Assembly (NCBI RefSeq): GCF_900099995.1
Contig: NZ_FNCZ01000002.1
Coordinates: 372,001-436,000, forward strand
Source: Winogradskyella thalassocola
GTDB taxonomy: Bacteria > Bacteroidota > Bacteroidia > Flavobacteriales > Flavobacteriaceae
Direction of reading: 5' to 3'
DNA: 64,000 bases
In this document: one piece after another, positions 25,861 through 33,780 of the stretch
Layout: every line of letters begins with the position of its first letter
Position numbering within the stretch: position 1 is the stretch's first letter
Notes under the pieces: model-generated
The model's input: only the letters and a program-made list of their open reading frames with translations
Databases searched by the model: none
What the model was told of the DNA's origin: nothing
Program-made: the position numbers and the translations under genes

Positions 25861-26700
25861 ATCTGTTTTTACATTTTCTTTTGTTTTGAATATGTTTTCA
25901 AAAGCATTGTAAACTGCTATGTGTAATGCGTCTCCGTGCATTTTGTCTTCTAGAAATTCATAAAACAACTTTGTGTTATCCTTTTTGTTCTTCATCAATT
26001 TATGAAACAAGGCTTTCGCAGTGCGTTCCATTATTTCTCCTTCTTTTCCGCCAGCGATATAAATCGATTTGCTTGTATCGTATAAGGTTAATGCATCATC
26101 TAATAATTTTTCGTCATCCCACCATAAACTTGGGCTTACAATAATATAGTTGTCAAAAAGGTTCGGTTTTTTAAATAAAATTTCTGTTGCCAATAGACCA
26201 CCGAGAGATTGTCCTATAATGGTTTTTATGTTAGTCGTTCTGTAGTTTGAATCTATAAAAGGCTGTAGTTCTTTTTCTAGAAATGCTATAAAATTTTCTG
26301 ATTTTCCAGAAGTTGGAAATTCTTTTTGATCGAGTTCATTGTGAGAAGGGTATGTAAAATCCTTTTTTCTATCTACATTTCCAATGCCAACAACAATGGA
26401 TTCCGGAATCATATTTATCCAAGAAAACGAACCAAATTGAACAATGCCTGCAATATGTATAAAGTCTTCATCCTTTGAGCCGTCTAGTAAATAAATAACA
26501 GGATACGTTTTTAAGCTATCTTTTTCATAGTTTAAAGGCAAGTAAATATTTAAGTCTCTTGTTTCGTTTAATACGGTTGATTCGATTTTAATTGACTTGC
26601 CAATTGAGAAATCAGTTTCACTAATCTTTTTTGGTAATGTTTGCCCATAAGATAAACTAACCATCAATAATAAAATAAAGCTTAATATCTTCTGTTTCAT
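25858..26700 (-). CDS. Exported alpha/beta-hydrolase esterase (IroE/esterase D-like)
   Basis: A 280-residue alpha/beta hydrolase of the esterase D/IroE-like family. The start is the ATG at 26700; the frame extends to a TTG at 26712 but the ATG begins a standard signal peptide (MKQKILSFILLLMVSLSYGQ). The nucleophile elbow is GQSLGG (Ser in TIIGQSLGGLLATEIL), an oxyanion-side YPVIYLLDGSKDEDF is present, and the final His is in EDKMHGDALHIAVY. This family hydrolyses siderophore or short acyl esters, and no substrate can be assigned here. It stands alone between a convergent TlpA-like gene and a 398-bp spacer. Confidence 0.85.
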   Translation of the reverse strand: MKQKILSFILLLMVSLSYGQTLPKKISETDFSIGKSIKIESTVLNETRDLNIYLPLNYEKDSLKTYPVIYLLDGSKDEDFIHIAGIVQFGSFSWINMIPESIVVGIGNVDRKKDFTYPSHNELDQKEFPTSGKSENFIAFLEKELQPFIDSNYRTTNIKTIIGQSLGGLLATEILFKKPNLFDNYIIVSPSLWWDDEKLLDDALTLYDTSKSIYIAGGKEGEIMERTAKALFHKLMKNKKDNTKLFYEFLEDKMHGDALHIAVYNAFENIFKTKENVKTD

Positions 26701-26712
26701 ATGTTGTTTCAA

Positions 26713-27110
26713 ATTGGCTATAGCAGTTCTGTTTAATAAAGATTTAGTCTAAAATAAGGTTGACTATTTTAATTACGTTTAGATCATAAATATATGAAAA
26801 ATCCAATGAATTAGATACTTACACCTGTTTCTTTATATGGCCTGCTGTGTGCTAAGCTAACCTTAGTTTTGTATTAAGACTCTCGTCCGTTGTTTTTCGT
26901 CTTTTAATACATCTAAAATGTCAATTTGACATTTATCTAAGTGAAAAAATGACAACAATTTTGAAAAATTGACAGCAAAACTTAACATTTTACTAAAATA
27001 TTTACGGAGAGCTATGGTTTATTCATTTTGGTATTTTTTTTGGTTTATTGAAGTCGAAATCAATTGAGATTTCAAATTTGAAATAATGTTTAATTTAAAA
27101 TTTTGTAATT
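26713..27110. other. Non-coding spacer with heat-shock-type leader
   Basis: No gene is supported in this AT-rich spacer between the divergent esterase and hsp20 genes. It contains the TGTCA/TGACA palindrome and direct TGACA copies listed separately, and presumably the promoters of both genes. I found no convincing TAnnTTTG element with a paired TTG for hsp20. Confidence 0.6.
26916..26974. promoter_or_regulatory. Candidate operator: TGTCA/TGACA palindrome with direct repeats
   Basis: AAATGTCAA and TTGACATTT form a perfect 9-bp inverted repeat around a single T (26916-26934). Two more TGACA copies in the same orientation as the right arm follow at 26950-26954 and 26970-26974. The group lies 137-195 bp upstream of the small heat-shock gene, so a repressor or activator of heat-shock expression is a reasonable reading. 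Confidence 0.5.
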
Positions 27111-27587
27111 ATGAGCAATTTAGTAAGTGTTCCTAAAAACGGAAGTTTAGCGAACAGCAATTCAAATCAAAACTTCCCAACGTTGTCAAATTGGTTAGAT
27201 GATATCTTTAATAGAGATCTACCGTCGGTGTTCACATCAAATTTCAATACCGGAATCACGTTGCCAAAAGTAAATATTAAAGAAACTGCCGATGATTATG
27301 TGGTAGAAATGGCCGTTCCAGGTCTAAAAAAATCAGATTTCAATATTGATATTGATAATCATCTATTATCAATTTCTACAGAGACAAAGGAAGAAAACGA
27401 ACAGAAAGGAGAAAATTATACACGTAGAGAATTTGGCTACTCTTCTTTCAAAAGAACTTTTACGCTTCCGGAAAGTGTAAATGACGAAAAAATTAATGCT
27501 AGTTATAATGAAGGTATTTTGAGTGTTCTTTTACCGAAAAAAGAAGAGGCGAAGCAAAAGCCTGCCAGAAGCATTAAAATTTCATAA
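27111..27587 (+). CDS. Small heat-shock protein Hsp20
   Basis: A 158-residue cytoplasmic chaperone that holds unfolding proteins. Residues ~48-150 are an alpha-crystallin domain: LPKVNIKETADDYVVEMAVPG (residues ~46-66), LLSISTETKEE, FGYSSFKRTFTLPESVN and the closing NEGILSVLLPKKEE with the G-x-L motif. The N-terminal ~45 residues contain a SNWLDDIFNRDL stretch usual for Bacteroidota Hsp20. The C-terminus ends with a basic KSIKIS-type I-x-I tail (SIKIS). Upstream lies the TGTCA/TGACA operator candidate, downstream a strong hairpin. Confidence 0.95.
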   Translation: MSNLVSVPKNGSLANSNSNQNFPTLSNWLDDIFNRDLPSVFTSNFNTGITLPKVNIKETADDYVVEMAVPGLKKSDFNIDIDNHLLSISTETKEENEQKGENYTRREFGYSSFKRTFTLPESVNDEKINASYNEGILSVLLPKKEEAKQKPARSIKIS

Positions 27588-27627
27588 TCGTCGGTTCACT
27601 AAACTTTTAGATTGAGGTGTAAAGTAT

Positions 27628-27662
27628 TATAGATGGAGATCGCGTAGTCGATCTCCACTATA
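27628..27662. other. Strong hairpin without U-run downstream of hsp20
   Basis: TGGAGATCG (27634-27642) and CGATCTCCA (27649-27657) form a perfect 9-bp stem with a 6-nt loop, extended by TATAG/CTATA (27628-27632 and 27658-27662) past one bulged A. No T-run follows in either direction, so it is more likely an mRNA-stability or processing element, or an operator, than a simple terminator. Confidence 0.5.
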
Positions 27663-27700
27663 CTATATCGTTATGTTTAATTTTTTAAAACTTTAATGTT

Positions 27701-27967
27701 ATGCCAAGAAAGTTTAAATCTGGAGATTGGGTGAAGGTAAGAGGAAAACTTACCGCTCCAAAAATGCAAGTTATCAAATATGTTCCCAAAAAGGATTCTA
27801 TAGTTGGTTGGGTTGATAATGATACTTATTTGGAATGTGTTTGGTATAAAGGTGGTGAACGAAAAACAGAAGTGTTCCATCAAAATAAATTGATTAAAAC
27901 GATAGAAACTGGTGGTTTGTTCAAAACATTTTTAATGAATCCTAAATTAAATTTAAACAAAACCTAG
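27701..27967 (+). CDS. Small DUF2158-like protein
   Basis: An 88-residue basic cytoplasmic protein. Its first ~65 residues follow the layout of the small YodC/DUF2158 family: an opening FKSGDWVKVRG, then a KMQVIKYVP strand, then a C-x-WYKGG segment (ECVWYKGGERKTEVF) and a final QNKLIKT. The family forms a small beta-barrel of unknown function. It lies 113 bp after hsp20 behind a strong hairpin and its stop codon is 4 bp from the start of the next gene, so it is probably co-transcribed with the lipoprotein that follows. The family link is by pattern only. Confidence 0.75.
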   Translation: MPRKFKSGDWVKVRGKLTAPKMQVIKYVPKKDSIVGWVDNDTYLECVWYKGGERKTEVFHQNKLIKTIETGGLFKTFLMNPKLNLNKT

Positions 27968-27971
27968 AGTG

Positions 27972-28460
27972 ATGAAAAAGTATGCTTTATTATGTATGAT
28001 AGGCTTGTTAAGTGTCAGTTGTAATAGTCAACAAAATGATTCCAAACAAGCTGAAATAAAAGAAAAAGAAGGAAAAATAGTAGCACAACCCAAAGGGTCT
28101 TGGAAAGTTGATAAGGAATTTGATGAGAATGGAAATTTAATTCGATATGACAGTATCTATTCTTGGTCGTCATTTGATGACATGGATAATCTGTCTGCTG
28201 TAGATAAAGATAGTTTGTTACAATCTTTTAAATCCAGATTCTTTGCAAATTTCTCGGATTTTGAAAATAGGGGATTTGATAATATTTTTTCTAAAGATTC
28301 ACTTTTTAGTAAACATTACTTTAATGATGACTTCTTTGGAAGTGATTTTGGTAAGGATTACATGGATCTAGATAAGATCAGACAACAAATGATGGAGAGG
28401 CAGAAGAAATTTTTAGAAAAATATCAATCTCAATTTATCAAGCCTGAAGAGGAAAACTAA
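27972..28460 (+). CDS. Lipoprotein of unknown function
   Basis: A 162-residue lipoprotein. A GTG at 27969 is also in frame, but the ATG at 27972 gives the clean signal MKKYALLCMIGLLSVSC with lipidated Cys17. The mature protein is very charged: Lys/Glu-rich at first, then Asp/Phe-rich (YSWSSFDDMDN, SLFSKHYFNDDFFGSDFG) and ending in a basic, Gln-rich helix (RQQMMERQKKFLEKYQ). No family is recognised. The stop codon sits in the loop of a strong terminator. Confidence 0.75.
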   Translation: MKKYALLCMIGLLSVSCNSQQNDSKQAEIKEKEGKIVAQPKGSWKVDKEFDENGNLIRYDSIYSWSSFDDMDNLSAVDKDSLLQSFKSRFFANFSDFENRGFDNIFSKDSLFSKHYFNDDFFGSDFGKDYMDLDKIRQQMMERQKKFLEKYQSQFIKPEEEN

Positions 28461-28479
28461 GAGGTTTTCCTCTTTTTTT
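28447..28479 (+). terminator. Rho-independent terminator overlapping the lipoprotein stop codon
   Basis: AAGAGGAAAAC (28447-28457) and GTTTTCCTCTT (28464-28474) form an 11-bp stem whose 6-nt loop holds the TAA stop, followed by a run of T to 28479. Confidence 0.85.
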
Positions 28480-28722
28480 GTGCTTAGTTGTTTCTAGTAT
28501 TTTACATATTGTTTTAATAGAGCAGCTTAGAGGTCTAAGAATGAGTCTTAAACATAAAAACTGAATTTGAAATTGATGAGCCCTTTTGTGAGTGGTTTAG
28601 ATATAAGTTATTGTTTATAAAGGGTGTTAGTTTTTAGTGGTTTTATTTTCATTAACTTTCTTGTTGATATTTTATGTTTTTTTCAGCTCGATTTTCATTT
28701 CACAAACTTGCTCAAAATCCTT

Positions 28723-28950
28723 TTATGTTTTTTCAATCGTTATTTTTTGTTCTCTACCGATTAAAAAATATAAAATCGCACCAAAAAAATTAGCGAATAA
28801 CACGACTAAAATCCAAACAATTTTATTATTTCCTTTGAATTCGCTTTTTAAAATATCTACAAGAGCAATTATCATTGGTAAAATCCCAAGAAATAAGACT
28901 ACTAATATCAGAATTAGTTGCCAAGCTCCAATCATTCCTAAATATATCAT
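28723..28950 (-). CDS. Small membrane protein with PLDc_N-type domain
   Basis: A 75-residue protein with two transmembrane helices (residues ~7-30 and ~43-64) and a short basic loop between them. The second helix with its flanks, KIVWILVVLFANFFGAILYFLIGRE, spans residues 43-67 and has the layout of the phospholipase D N-terminal (PLDc_N) membrane domain, which occurs alone as a small protein in many bacteria. Function is unknown. It stands alone in a gene-poor, low-GC stretch. A larger open frame on the opposite strand is a shadow of this one. Confidence 0.8.
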   Translation of the reverse strand: MIYLGMIGAWQLILILVVLFLGILPMIIALVDILKSEFKGNNKIVWILVVLFANFFGAILYFLIGREQKITIEKT

Positions 28951-29109
28951 TTTTTTTATTTTTAATTGTTAGTTCTGACGTTTGTTTAGCATTAAAACTA
29001 ACGGTCTAATGTGTGATTATGTTGAGCGTTTAAGTGTTAAAGTCAGTAAATAAATAACAGATAGAAAGTCCGAGAAGACTTTCGAAATTATTCTCTAACT
29101 AGCTGTGAA

Positions 29110-29637
29110 TTAAACATATAGTTGTGCAACGTTTATTTCTTTTTCAATTCGGTTAGTCTCTGATTCAACTAATGGGTTTAAATCAAGTTCTCTAACTTTT
29201 TCAATATATTCATTAGCTTTATTAAAGTCTTTTCTCAAAAGTTCAATATTCGCCAAATTCAGTAAAACAATTGATTTGTCCTTTTCAGTTCTCAAACCTA
29301 TGTTTAAAGCTTCAGTTAAATCAGAATGACTTTTTTCTAATTCTTGTTTCTCCAAAGCAATAATTCCAGTTGTATAGTAATAGTAGCTTTTGTGTCCTTT
29401 AGTCAGTTTATCTGGATTGTTAATTTTAGAGATTAATTCTTCAGCTTTTTTTAAATTATCATTTTTCATTTGCTGAAAAGCAGCATAAACAGTTCCATAT
29501 TTAAAATATCCATAAATAAAAAGTCCAGCAGCAATTAGCATCATTGACATATTTGCAAAATCCTCTTTTGTGTAAAAGTATGTAGCTGATATTAAGCTAA
29601 ATATGACAAGAATTATTCTAATAATTGGTGTAAACAT
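29110..29637 (-). CDS. Membrane-anchored TPR-like protein
   Basis: A 175-residue protein. Two N-terminal hydrophobic segments (residues ~4-22 and ~30-48) anchor it in the membrane. Residues ~55-170 are helical with tetratricopeptide-like pairs: KAEELISKINN, YYYYTTGIIALEKQELEKSHSDL (residues ~86-108), SIVLLNLANIELLRKDFNKANEYIEK (~121-146). TPR domains bind other proteins; no partner is evident. It follows a 77-residue gene on the same strand after a 12-bp gap, so the two may be one transcript. This low-GC block looks accessory. Confidence 0.75.
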   Translation of the reverse strand: MFTPIIRIILVIFSLISATYFYTKEDFANMSMMLIAAGLFIYGYFKYGTVYAAFQQMKNDNLKKAEELISKINNPDKLTKGHKSYYYYTTGIIALEKQELEKSHSDLTEALNIGLRTEKDKSIVLLNLANIELLRKDFNKANEYIEKVRELDLNPLVESETNRIEKEINVAQLYV

Positions 29638-29649
29638 ATATTTGTATAA

Positions 29650-29883
29650 TTATTCAGCCACATTAATTTCTAAATCAATATGTTTTTCTTTTTTCCACTC
29701 AGGAAAACTATCTCTAAAATGCATATGACAACTATCATTATTTTTAACGTGATTTTTGACCTTCTCAAAAAAGTCACATAATTTTAAAATATCATCTTTT
29801 GATGAAAAGACAATTCCTGATTTTCCTTGGTCAGGAAAAAATTCGCCGTCATCAGAATAAGATTTTGAAAGGTATAATTTCAT
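29650..29883 (-). CDS. Small protein of unknown function (immunity-like composition)
   Basis: A 77-residue acidic cytoplasmic protein, alpha/beta in appearance, with a YSDDGEFFPDQGKSGIVF stretch (residues 9-26) and a His-rich motif (CHMHFRDSFPEW). Small proteins of this kind, ending in a hydrophobic strand such as DLEINV, occur among immunity-type and orphan cassette proteins in Bacteroidota, but I cannot name the family and no toxin gene is next to it. It begins a two-gene run with the TPR-like protein. Confidence 0.6.
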   Translation of the reverse strand: MKLYLSKSYSDDGEFFPDQGKSGIVFSSKDDILKLCDFFEKVKNHVKNNDSCHMHFRDSFPEWKKEKHIDLEINVAE

Positions 29884-29992
29884 CTTATCTATTTAGTTTT
29901 CAAATGTTTCACAATTTATTCTATCAGTATAAAGTTCTCCTATCACTAAATTCAAAGAGAAAAGAGAACTTCTTTATTCTTAAATTTTATTT

Positions 29993-32137
29993 TTAATCCT
30001 TTGGTACAGGGAACCCACGATCTTTCATTAAAGCTTCAATTTTAGCATCGCGACCTCTAAATTTTCTATAGGCTTCAGCAGGATCCATAGCGTTACGAGG
30101 AGCAAATAAATATTTTACTAATTTATCGGCAACGGCTTTGTCGTAAAAACCACCTTCCGATTCTCTAAAGGCTTCAGACGCATCACTCGTCAAGACATCT
30201 GCCCACATATAACCATAATAAGCTGTGGCATAACCTTCACCAGAAAATACATGTCCAAATTGTGGTGTTCTATGACGCATTGGTAATTCTTTTGGCATGC
30301 CTAATTCGTCTAAGGTTTCACGTTCAAATTTATCAATGTCAATATCCGTTGGATCTGCTAAATGCAATTTCATATCAATTAAAGCAGAAGCTAAATATTC
30401 TGTTGTTCCGAAGCCTTGGTTAAATGTAGATGCTTTCTTTATTTTCTCAACTAAAGTCGCAGGAATTGGTTCTCCTGTTTTATAATGTACCAAAAATTGA
30501 TTAATGACTTTATCTGTAGATAACCAGCGTTCTAATAATTGCGATTGGAATTCGGTATAATCTCTAACTCCTCCATTTAATGTTGGATATTTTACATCGG
30601 CAGAGAAGAAGTGAAGCGCATGCCCAAACTCATGAAAAAACGTTGTGGCATCATCCCAAGACACTAAAACAGCTTCTCCTGGTGCTGGTTTTACAAAGTT
30701 AGAATTGTTAGAGGCTAAGACATTTTTTTCTCCTTCAAAAGAATCAGAACTTCTATAGGTTGTTGCCCATGCGCCAGATCGCTTTCCTTGGCGAGCAAAC
30801 GGATCTAAATACCATAAGCCAATATGTTTTCCGGAATCTTTATCGGTTACTTCCCATACTTTTACATCCTCATGAAACACAGGGACTGAGCCTTCTGCAA
30901 CTGGTGTGAATTTATAATTAAACAATTCGCCAGCCGTAAAGAACATGGCTTCTGTTAGTTTGTCTAATTGTAAATATTGTTTCACTTCTTCGCTATCTAA
31001 ATCGTATTTCTTTTGGCGTACTTTTTCTGCGTAGTATCTATAATCCCAAGGTTCTATGGTGATTTTGTCGCCAAGTTCATTAGCCACAGTTTGCATATCT
31101 GCAACCTCTTCTTTAACTCTTGCTGTTGCAGCAGGCCACACTGCCATCATTAAATCCATTGCGTTTTCTGGCGTTTTTGCCATACGATCTTGTAATCTCC
31201 ATTCGGCATAGTTATCATACCCCATTAATCCGACGCGTTCTTTACGTAGTTTTAAAATTTCAGCGATAATTTTATTGTTGTCAAATTCATCTCCGTTATC
31301 TCCTCTAGAGTAATAGTTTTCCCAAACTTGCTTACGTAATTCGCGTTCTGTAGAGTAGGTGAGGAACGGATCCATTGATGAGCGTGAGTTGGTAATAGCG
31401 TATTTTCCGTCTTCACCTTTATCTGTTGCTATTTTTGCGGCCGATTTAATAAAGCCTTCAGCTAAACCACCTAATTGGTCTTCGTTTAAATAAGTGATAT
31501 AGTTTTCTTCGTCGTGCAATACATTATTTGCGAAATCGGTATAAAGTGTAGATAATTCTTTGTTGATTTCGGCGTAGCGCTTTTTCTTTTCGGCATTGAG
31601 GTTGGCACCATTCATTTCAAACTGCTTGTAGGTTAAATATACCACACGTTGCGCTTGTGCTTCCAAAGGTGTTTTTTGTGACGCGTCATAAACGGTTTTT
31701 ATACGTTGAAATAATTTTTCGTTCTGAGAAATCTGAGATCTAAAATCTGAAAGTTTTGGTGCTAATTCGGCTTGTACCTTTCTAAATTCTGCTGAGGAGA
31801 CGTTGCTTCCCATAATTCCATAATAGGCAAAGACTCTGCTCAATTCTTTACCTGCACTTTCCATGGCTACAATAGTGTTTTCAAACGTTGCAGGTTCGGT
31901 GTTGTTAGCAATAGCTTCAATCTCGGCAAGGTTAAGCTTCATGGCTTCTTCCATTGCTGGTTTTATGGCTTCGACTGAAACTTTATCAAAAGCAGGAACT
32001 CCGTCGTAGGGGCCTGTCCATTCTTGTATTAATACATTATCACTCATGGTTTTTTCGGGAATTTTGGATTCTTCTTTACAGCTTGAAAAAAGAACAATAC
32101 TACAAATTAATGTAGCTTTAAGAGATTTAGAAATCAT
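29993..32137 (-). CDS. M3-family oligopeptidase lipoprotein (Dcp/OpdA-like)
   Basis: A 714-residue zinc metallopeptidase of family M3A (dipeptidyl carboxypeptidase/oligopeptidase A type). The zinc motif is H502-E-F-G-H506 within TTFFHEFGHALHFF, and other M3 blocks are present: WNNYYSRGD-like VWENYYSRGDNG, GYDNYAEWRLQDRMAKTP (residues ~293-310), FDPFARQGK-like YLDPFARQGKRSGAW, and the substrate-loop GEGYATAYYGYMW. Unlike cytosolic E. coli Dcp it has a lipoprotein signal (lipidated Cys20), so it should act in the periplasm or on the cell surface, trimming peptides for uptake. It is followed at a distance of 107 bp by the small-protein block and preceded by the cyclophilin gene on the same strand. 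Confidence 0.94.
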   Translation of the reverse strand: MISKSLKATLICSIVLFSSCKEESKIPEKTMSDNVLIQEWTGPYDGVPAFDKVSVEAIKPAMEEAMKLNLAEIEAIANNTEPATFENTIVAMESAGKELSRVFAYYGIMGSNVSSAEFRKVQAELAPKLSDFRSQISQNEKLFQRIKTVYDASQKTPLEAQAQRVVYLTYKQFEMNGANLNAEKKKRYAEINKELSTLYTDFANNVLHDEENYITYLNEDQLGGLAEGFIKSAAKIATDKGEDGKYAITNSRSSMDPFLTYSTERELRKQVWENYYSRGDNGDEFDNNKIIAEILKLRKERVGLMGYDNYAEWRLQDRMAKTPENAMDLMMAVWPAATARVKEEVADMQTVANELGDKITIEPWDYRYYAEKVRQKKYDLDSEEVKQYLQLDKLTEAMFFTAGELFNYKFTPVAEGSVPVFHEDVKVWEVTDKDSGKHIGLWYLDPFARQGKRSGAWATTYRSSDSFEGEKNVLASNNSNFVKPAPGEAVLVSWDDATTFFHEFGHALHFFSADVKYPTLNGGVRDYTEFQSQLLERWLSTDKVINQFLVHYKTGEPIPATLVEKIKKASTFNQGFGTTEYLASALIDMKLHLADPTDIDIDKFERETLDELGMPKELPMRHRTPQFGHVFSGEGYATAYYGYMWADVLTSDASEAFRESEGGFYDKAVADKLVKYLFAPRNAMDPAEAYRKFRGRDAKIEALMKDRGFPVPKD

Positions 32138-32371
32138 GATAGTTAGTTTTTTAGTGTTTGAAAATTGTTAGGAATTTTATCAAGGAAACAAGATACTGAA
32201 AATAGATATGAAGGGTCTTAAATATTTTATAATTCTTAAGGAAGTTATAACGAGATTTGATATCAACTCAAAGTAAAAACGATTAACAAGAATTTTCCCG
32301 AATCATTTCTTAGAAAAACATACGCTTTCGTTCTCTTTTAATCTTTGGGACTTTGCCGCTTTGCAACTTTG

Positions 32372-33085
32372 TTACTCAATCAATTCAACTTTTCTAATAT
32401 AAACATTACTCAAAGGCCAATCTCCTTCGTCTGTTTTAACAGCATTAATGGCGTCTACAACGTCCATACCAGAAATTACTTCGCCAAAAACGGTATAATC
32501 ATCATCTAAATAATCCGCGCCTCCATGGCGTTGAATGATAAAAAATTGAAACGGTGAAGCCAGTTTATAAGCGTTTTCAATTTCGCTACTTGGCATAGAA
32601 ACCGCTCCGCGTTTGTGTGTGTAGCCACGTTTGGTATCTGGAGGTAATAAGTATTTACCTATGTTTTGACGTCTTTTAGCAATATTATAATCGTCACTGC
32701 TACCTCCTTGAATTACAAAGTTTTTTACCACTCTGTAAAATTGTGTGCCATCAAAATAGCCGCGTTTGGTAAGGTAAACGAAGTTTCCTCTATGGAATTT
32801 TGTTTTATCGTACAATTCGATTTCTATTATCCCGAAATCGGTTGTAATTCGGATTTTATTTTCTGGATTCTCTTTTTCATACTCTAAAAAGAAGTCCATT
32901 GCATTATTGTCCGTGAGTTTTGGATATTCTGAATTTATTTTCTTTTTCGGTTTAACTTTCGTTTCAGATACCATAGAATCTTTTACGACCGTAGTATTTG
33001 TTTTTTTTGAAGTTTGTTTATCTTCACAACTCATAAATAATAATCCAATTCCGAAAGCCATCGGAAACAGTAATAGAAATCTCAT
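32372..33085 (-). CDS. Cyclophilin-type peptidyl-prolyl isomerase lipoprotein
   Basis: A 237-residue lipoprotein (lipidated Cys20 after GIGLLFMS) with a Lys/Thr-rich linker and a cyclophilin domain from ~75 to the end. Diagnostic features are YDKTKFHRGNFVYLTKRGYFDG (residues ~113-134), the active-site FYRVVKNFVIQGG (Phe, Arg, Gln of the family), AVSMPSSEIENAYKLASPFQFFI (~178-200) and DYTVFGEVISGMDVVDAI. It speeds proline isomerisation during folding in the periplasm. Its ATG at 33085 is only two bases from the ATG of the divergent Nudix gene, so each promoter must lie within the other gene. Confidence 0.93.
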   Translation of the reverse strand: MRFLLLFPMAFGIGLLFMSCEDKQTSKKTNTTVVKDSMVSETKVKPKKKINSEYPKLTDNNAMDFFLEYEKENPENKIRITTDFGIIEIELYDKTKFHRGNFVYLTKRGYFDGTQFYRVVKNFVIQGGSSDDYNIAKRRQNIGKYLLPPDTKRGYTHKRGAVSMPSSEIENAYKLASPFQFFIIQRHGGADYLDDDYTVFGEVISGMDVVDAINAVKTDEGDWPLSNVYIRKVELIE

Positions 33086-33087
33086 AA

Positions 33088-33732
33088 ATGCTATTTAATA
33101 CGTTTTTAGAATCTGTAGTAAAAATAAAACATCTAGAGCTTTCTGGCGAAGACTCTCATGCAAAAATGTCTCCTCCGTATCGTTTAGAGTTGGCAGAAAA
33201 AATGAAAGCGAAGTCAATAAGTGCCAGAAAAGCAGGAGTAATGGCTTTGTTTTATCCTAAAACGAATGACGAAACATATTTAGTGCTTATTCTACGCAAA
33301 ACATATAAAGGAGTACATTCTGCACAAGTCGGTTTTCCTGGTGGGAAATATGAAGAAGAAGATGATAACAGTCTAATGCTAACGGCTATACGAGAAACGG
33401 AAGAAGAAGTTGGAGTGTCTAGACAGCATATAAAGGTCTTAAAAAAAATGTCTCCTATTTATATCCCTCCAAGTAATTTTTTGGTTCATCCTTATATAGG
33501 GATTTCAAAAGAGTATTTAATTTTTACAAAACAAGATGAAGAGGTCGAAGCCATTATAGAGGTAAGTCTTAATGATTTTTTAAGTGACAGTAACACGTTA
33601 ACAGCAAGAGTACCAACCTCTTTTGACGTAGAAGTTGATGTGCCTGCTTTTAAATTTAATGGGCATATTGTCTGGGGAGCAACAGCAATGATGCTTGGAG
33701 AAATAAAAGACTTGTTAAAACAAGTTTTATAA
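33088..33732 (+). CDS. CoA-pyrophosphatase-type Nudix hydrolase
   Basis: A 214-residue Nudix hydrolase. The Nudix box runs from about residue 86 to 108: GGKYEEEDDNSLMLTAIRET followed by EEEVGV, with the REx2EExG core intact. Just before it is the CoA-hydrolase signature, LILRKTYKGVHSAQVGFPGG. Enzymes with this signature (NUDT7/YeaB type) split coenzyme A or its thioesters into phosphopantetheine and ADP. The N-terminus (NTFLESVVKIKHLELSGEDSH, residues ~4-24) is usual for flavobacterial members, which supports the ATG at 33088. The acyltransferase gene begins 48 bp downstream. Confidence 0.92.
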   Translation: MLFNTFLESVVKIKHLELSGEDSHAKMSPPYRLELAEKMKAKSISARKAGVMALFYPKTNDETYLVLILRKTYKGVHSAQVGFPGGKYEEEDDNSLMLTAIRETEEEVGVSRQHIKVLKKMSPIYIPPSNFLVHPYIGISKEYLIFTKQDEEVEAIIEVSLNDFLSDSNTLTARVPTSFDVEVDVPAFKFNGHIVWGATAMMLGEIKDLLKQVL

Positions 33733-33780
33733 TTTAACTTAATGGTTACATTTGTAATTGACAAAATTTGAAAATTAACT

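Noticed and set aside
28637..28972. Plus-strand open frame of 111 codons
   Set aside because: It overlaps the PLDc_N-type gene on the opposite strand and has a low-complexity composition that mirrors it.
28968..29002. Integron attC site
   Set aside because: The inverted repeat GTTAGTT/AACTAAC lacks the canonical core-site pattern, and no integrase gene is seen.
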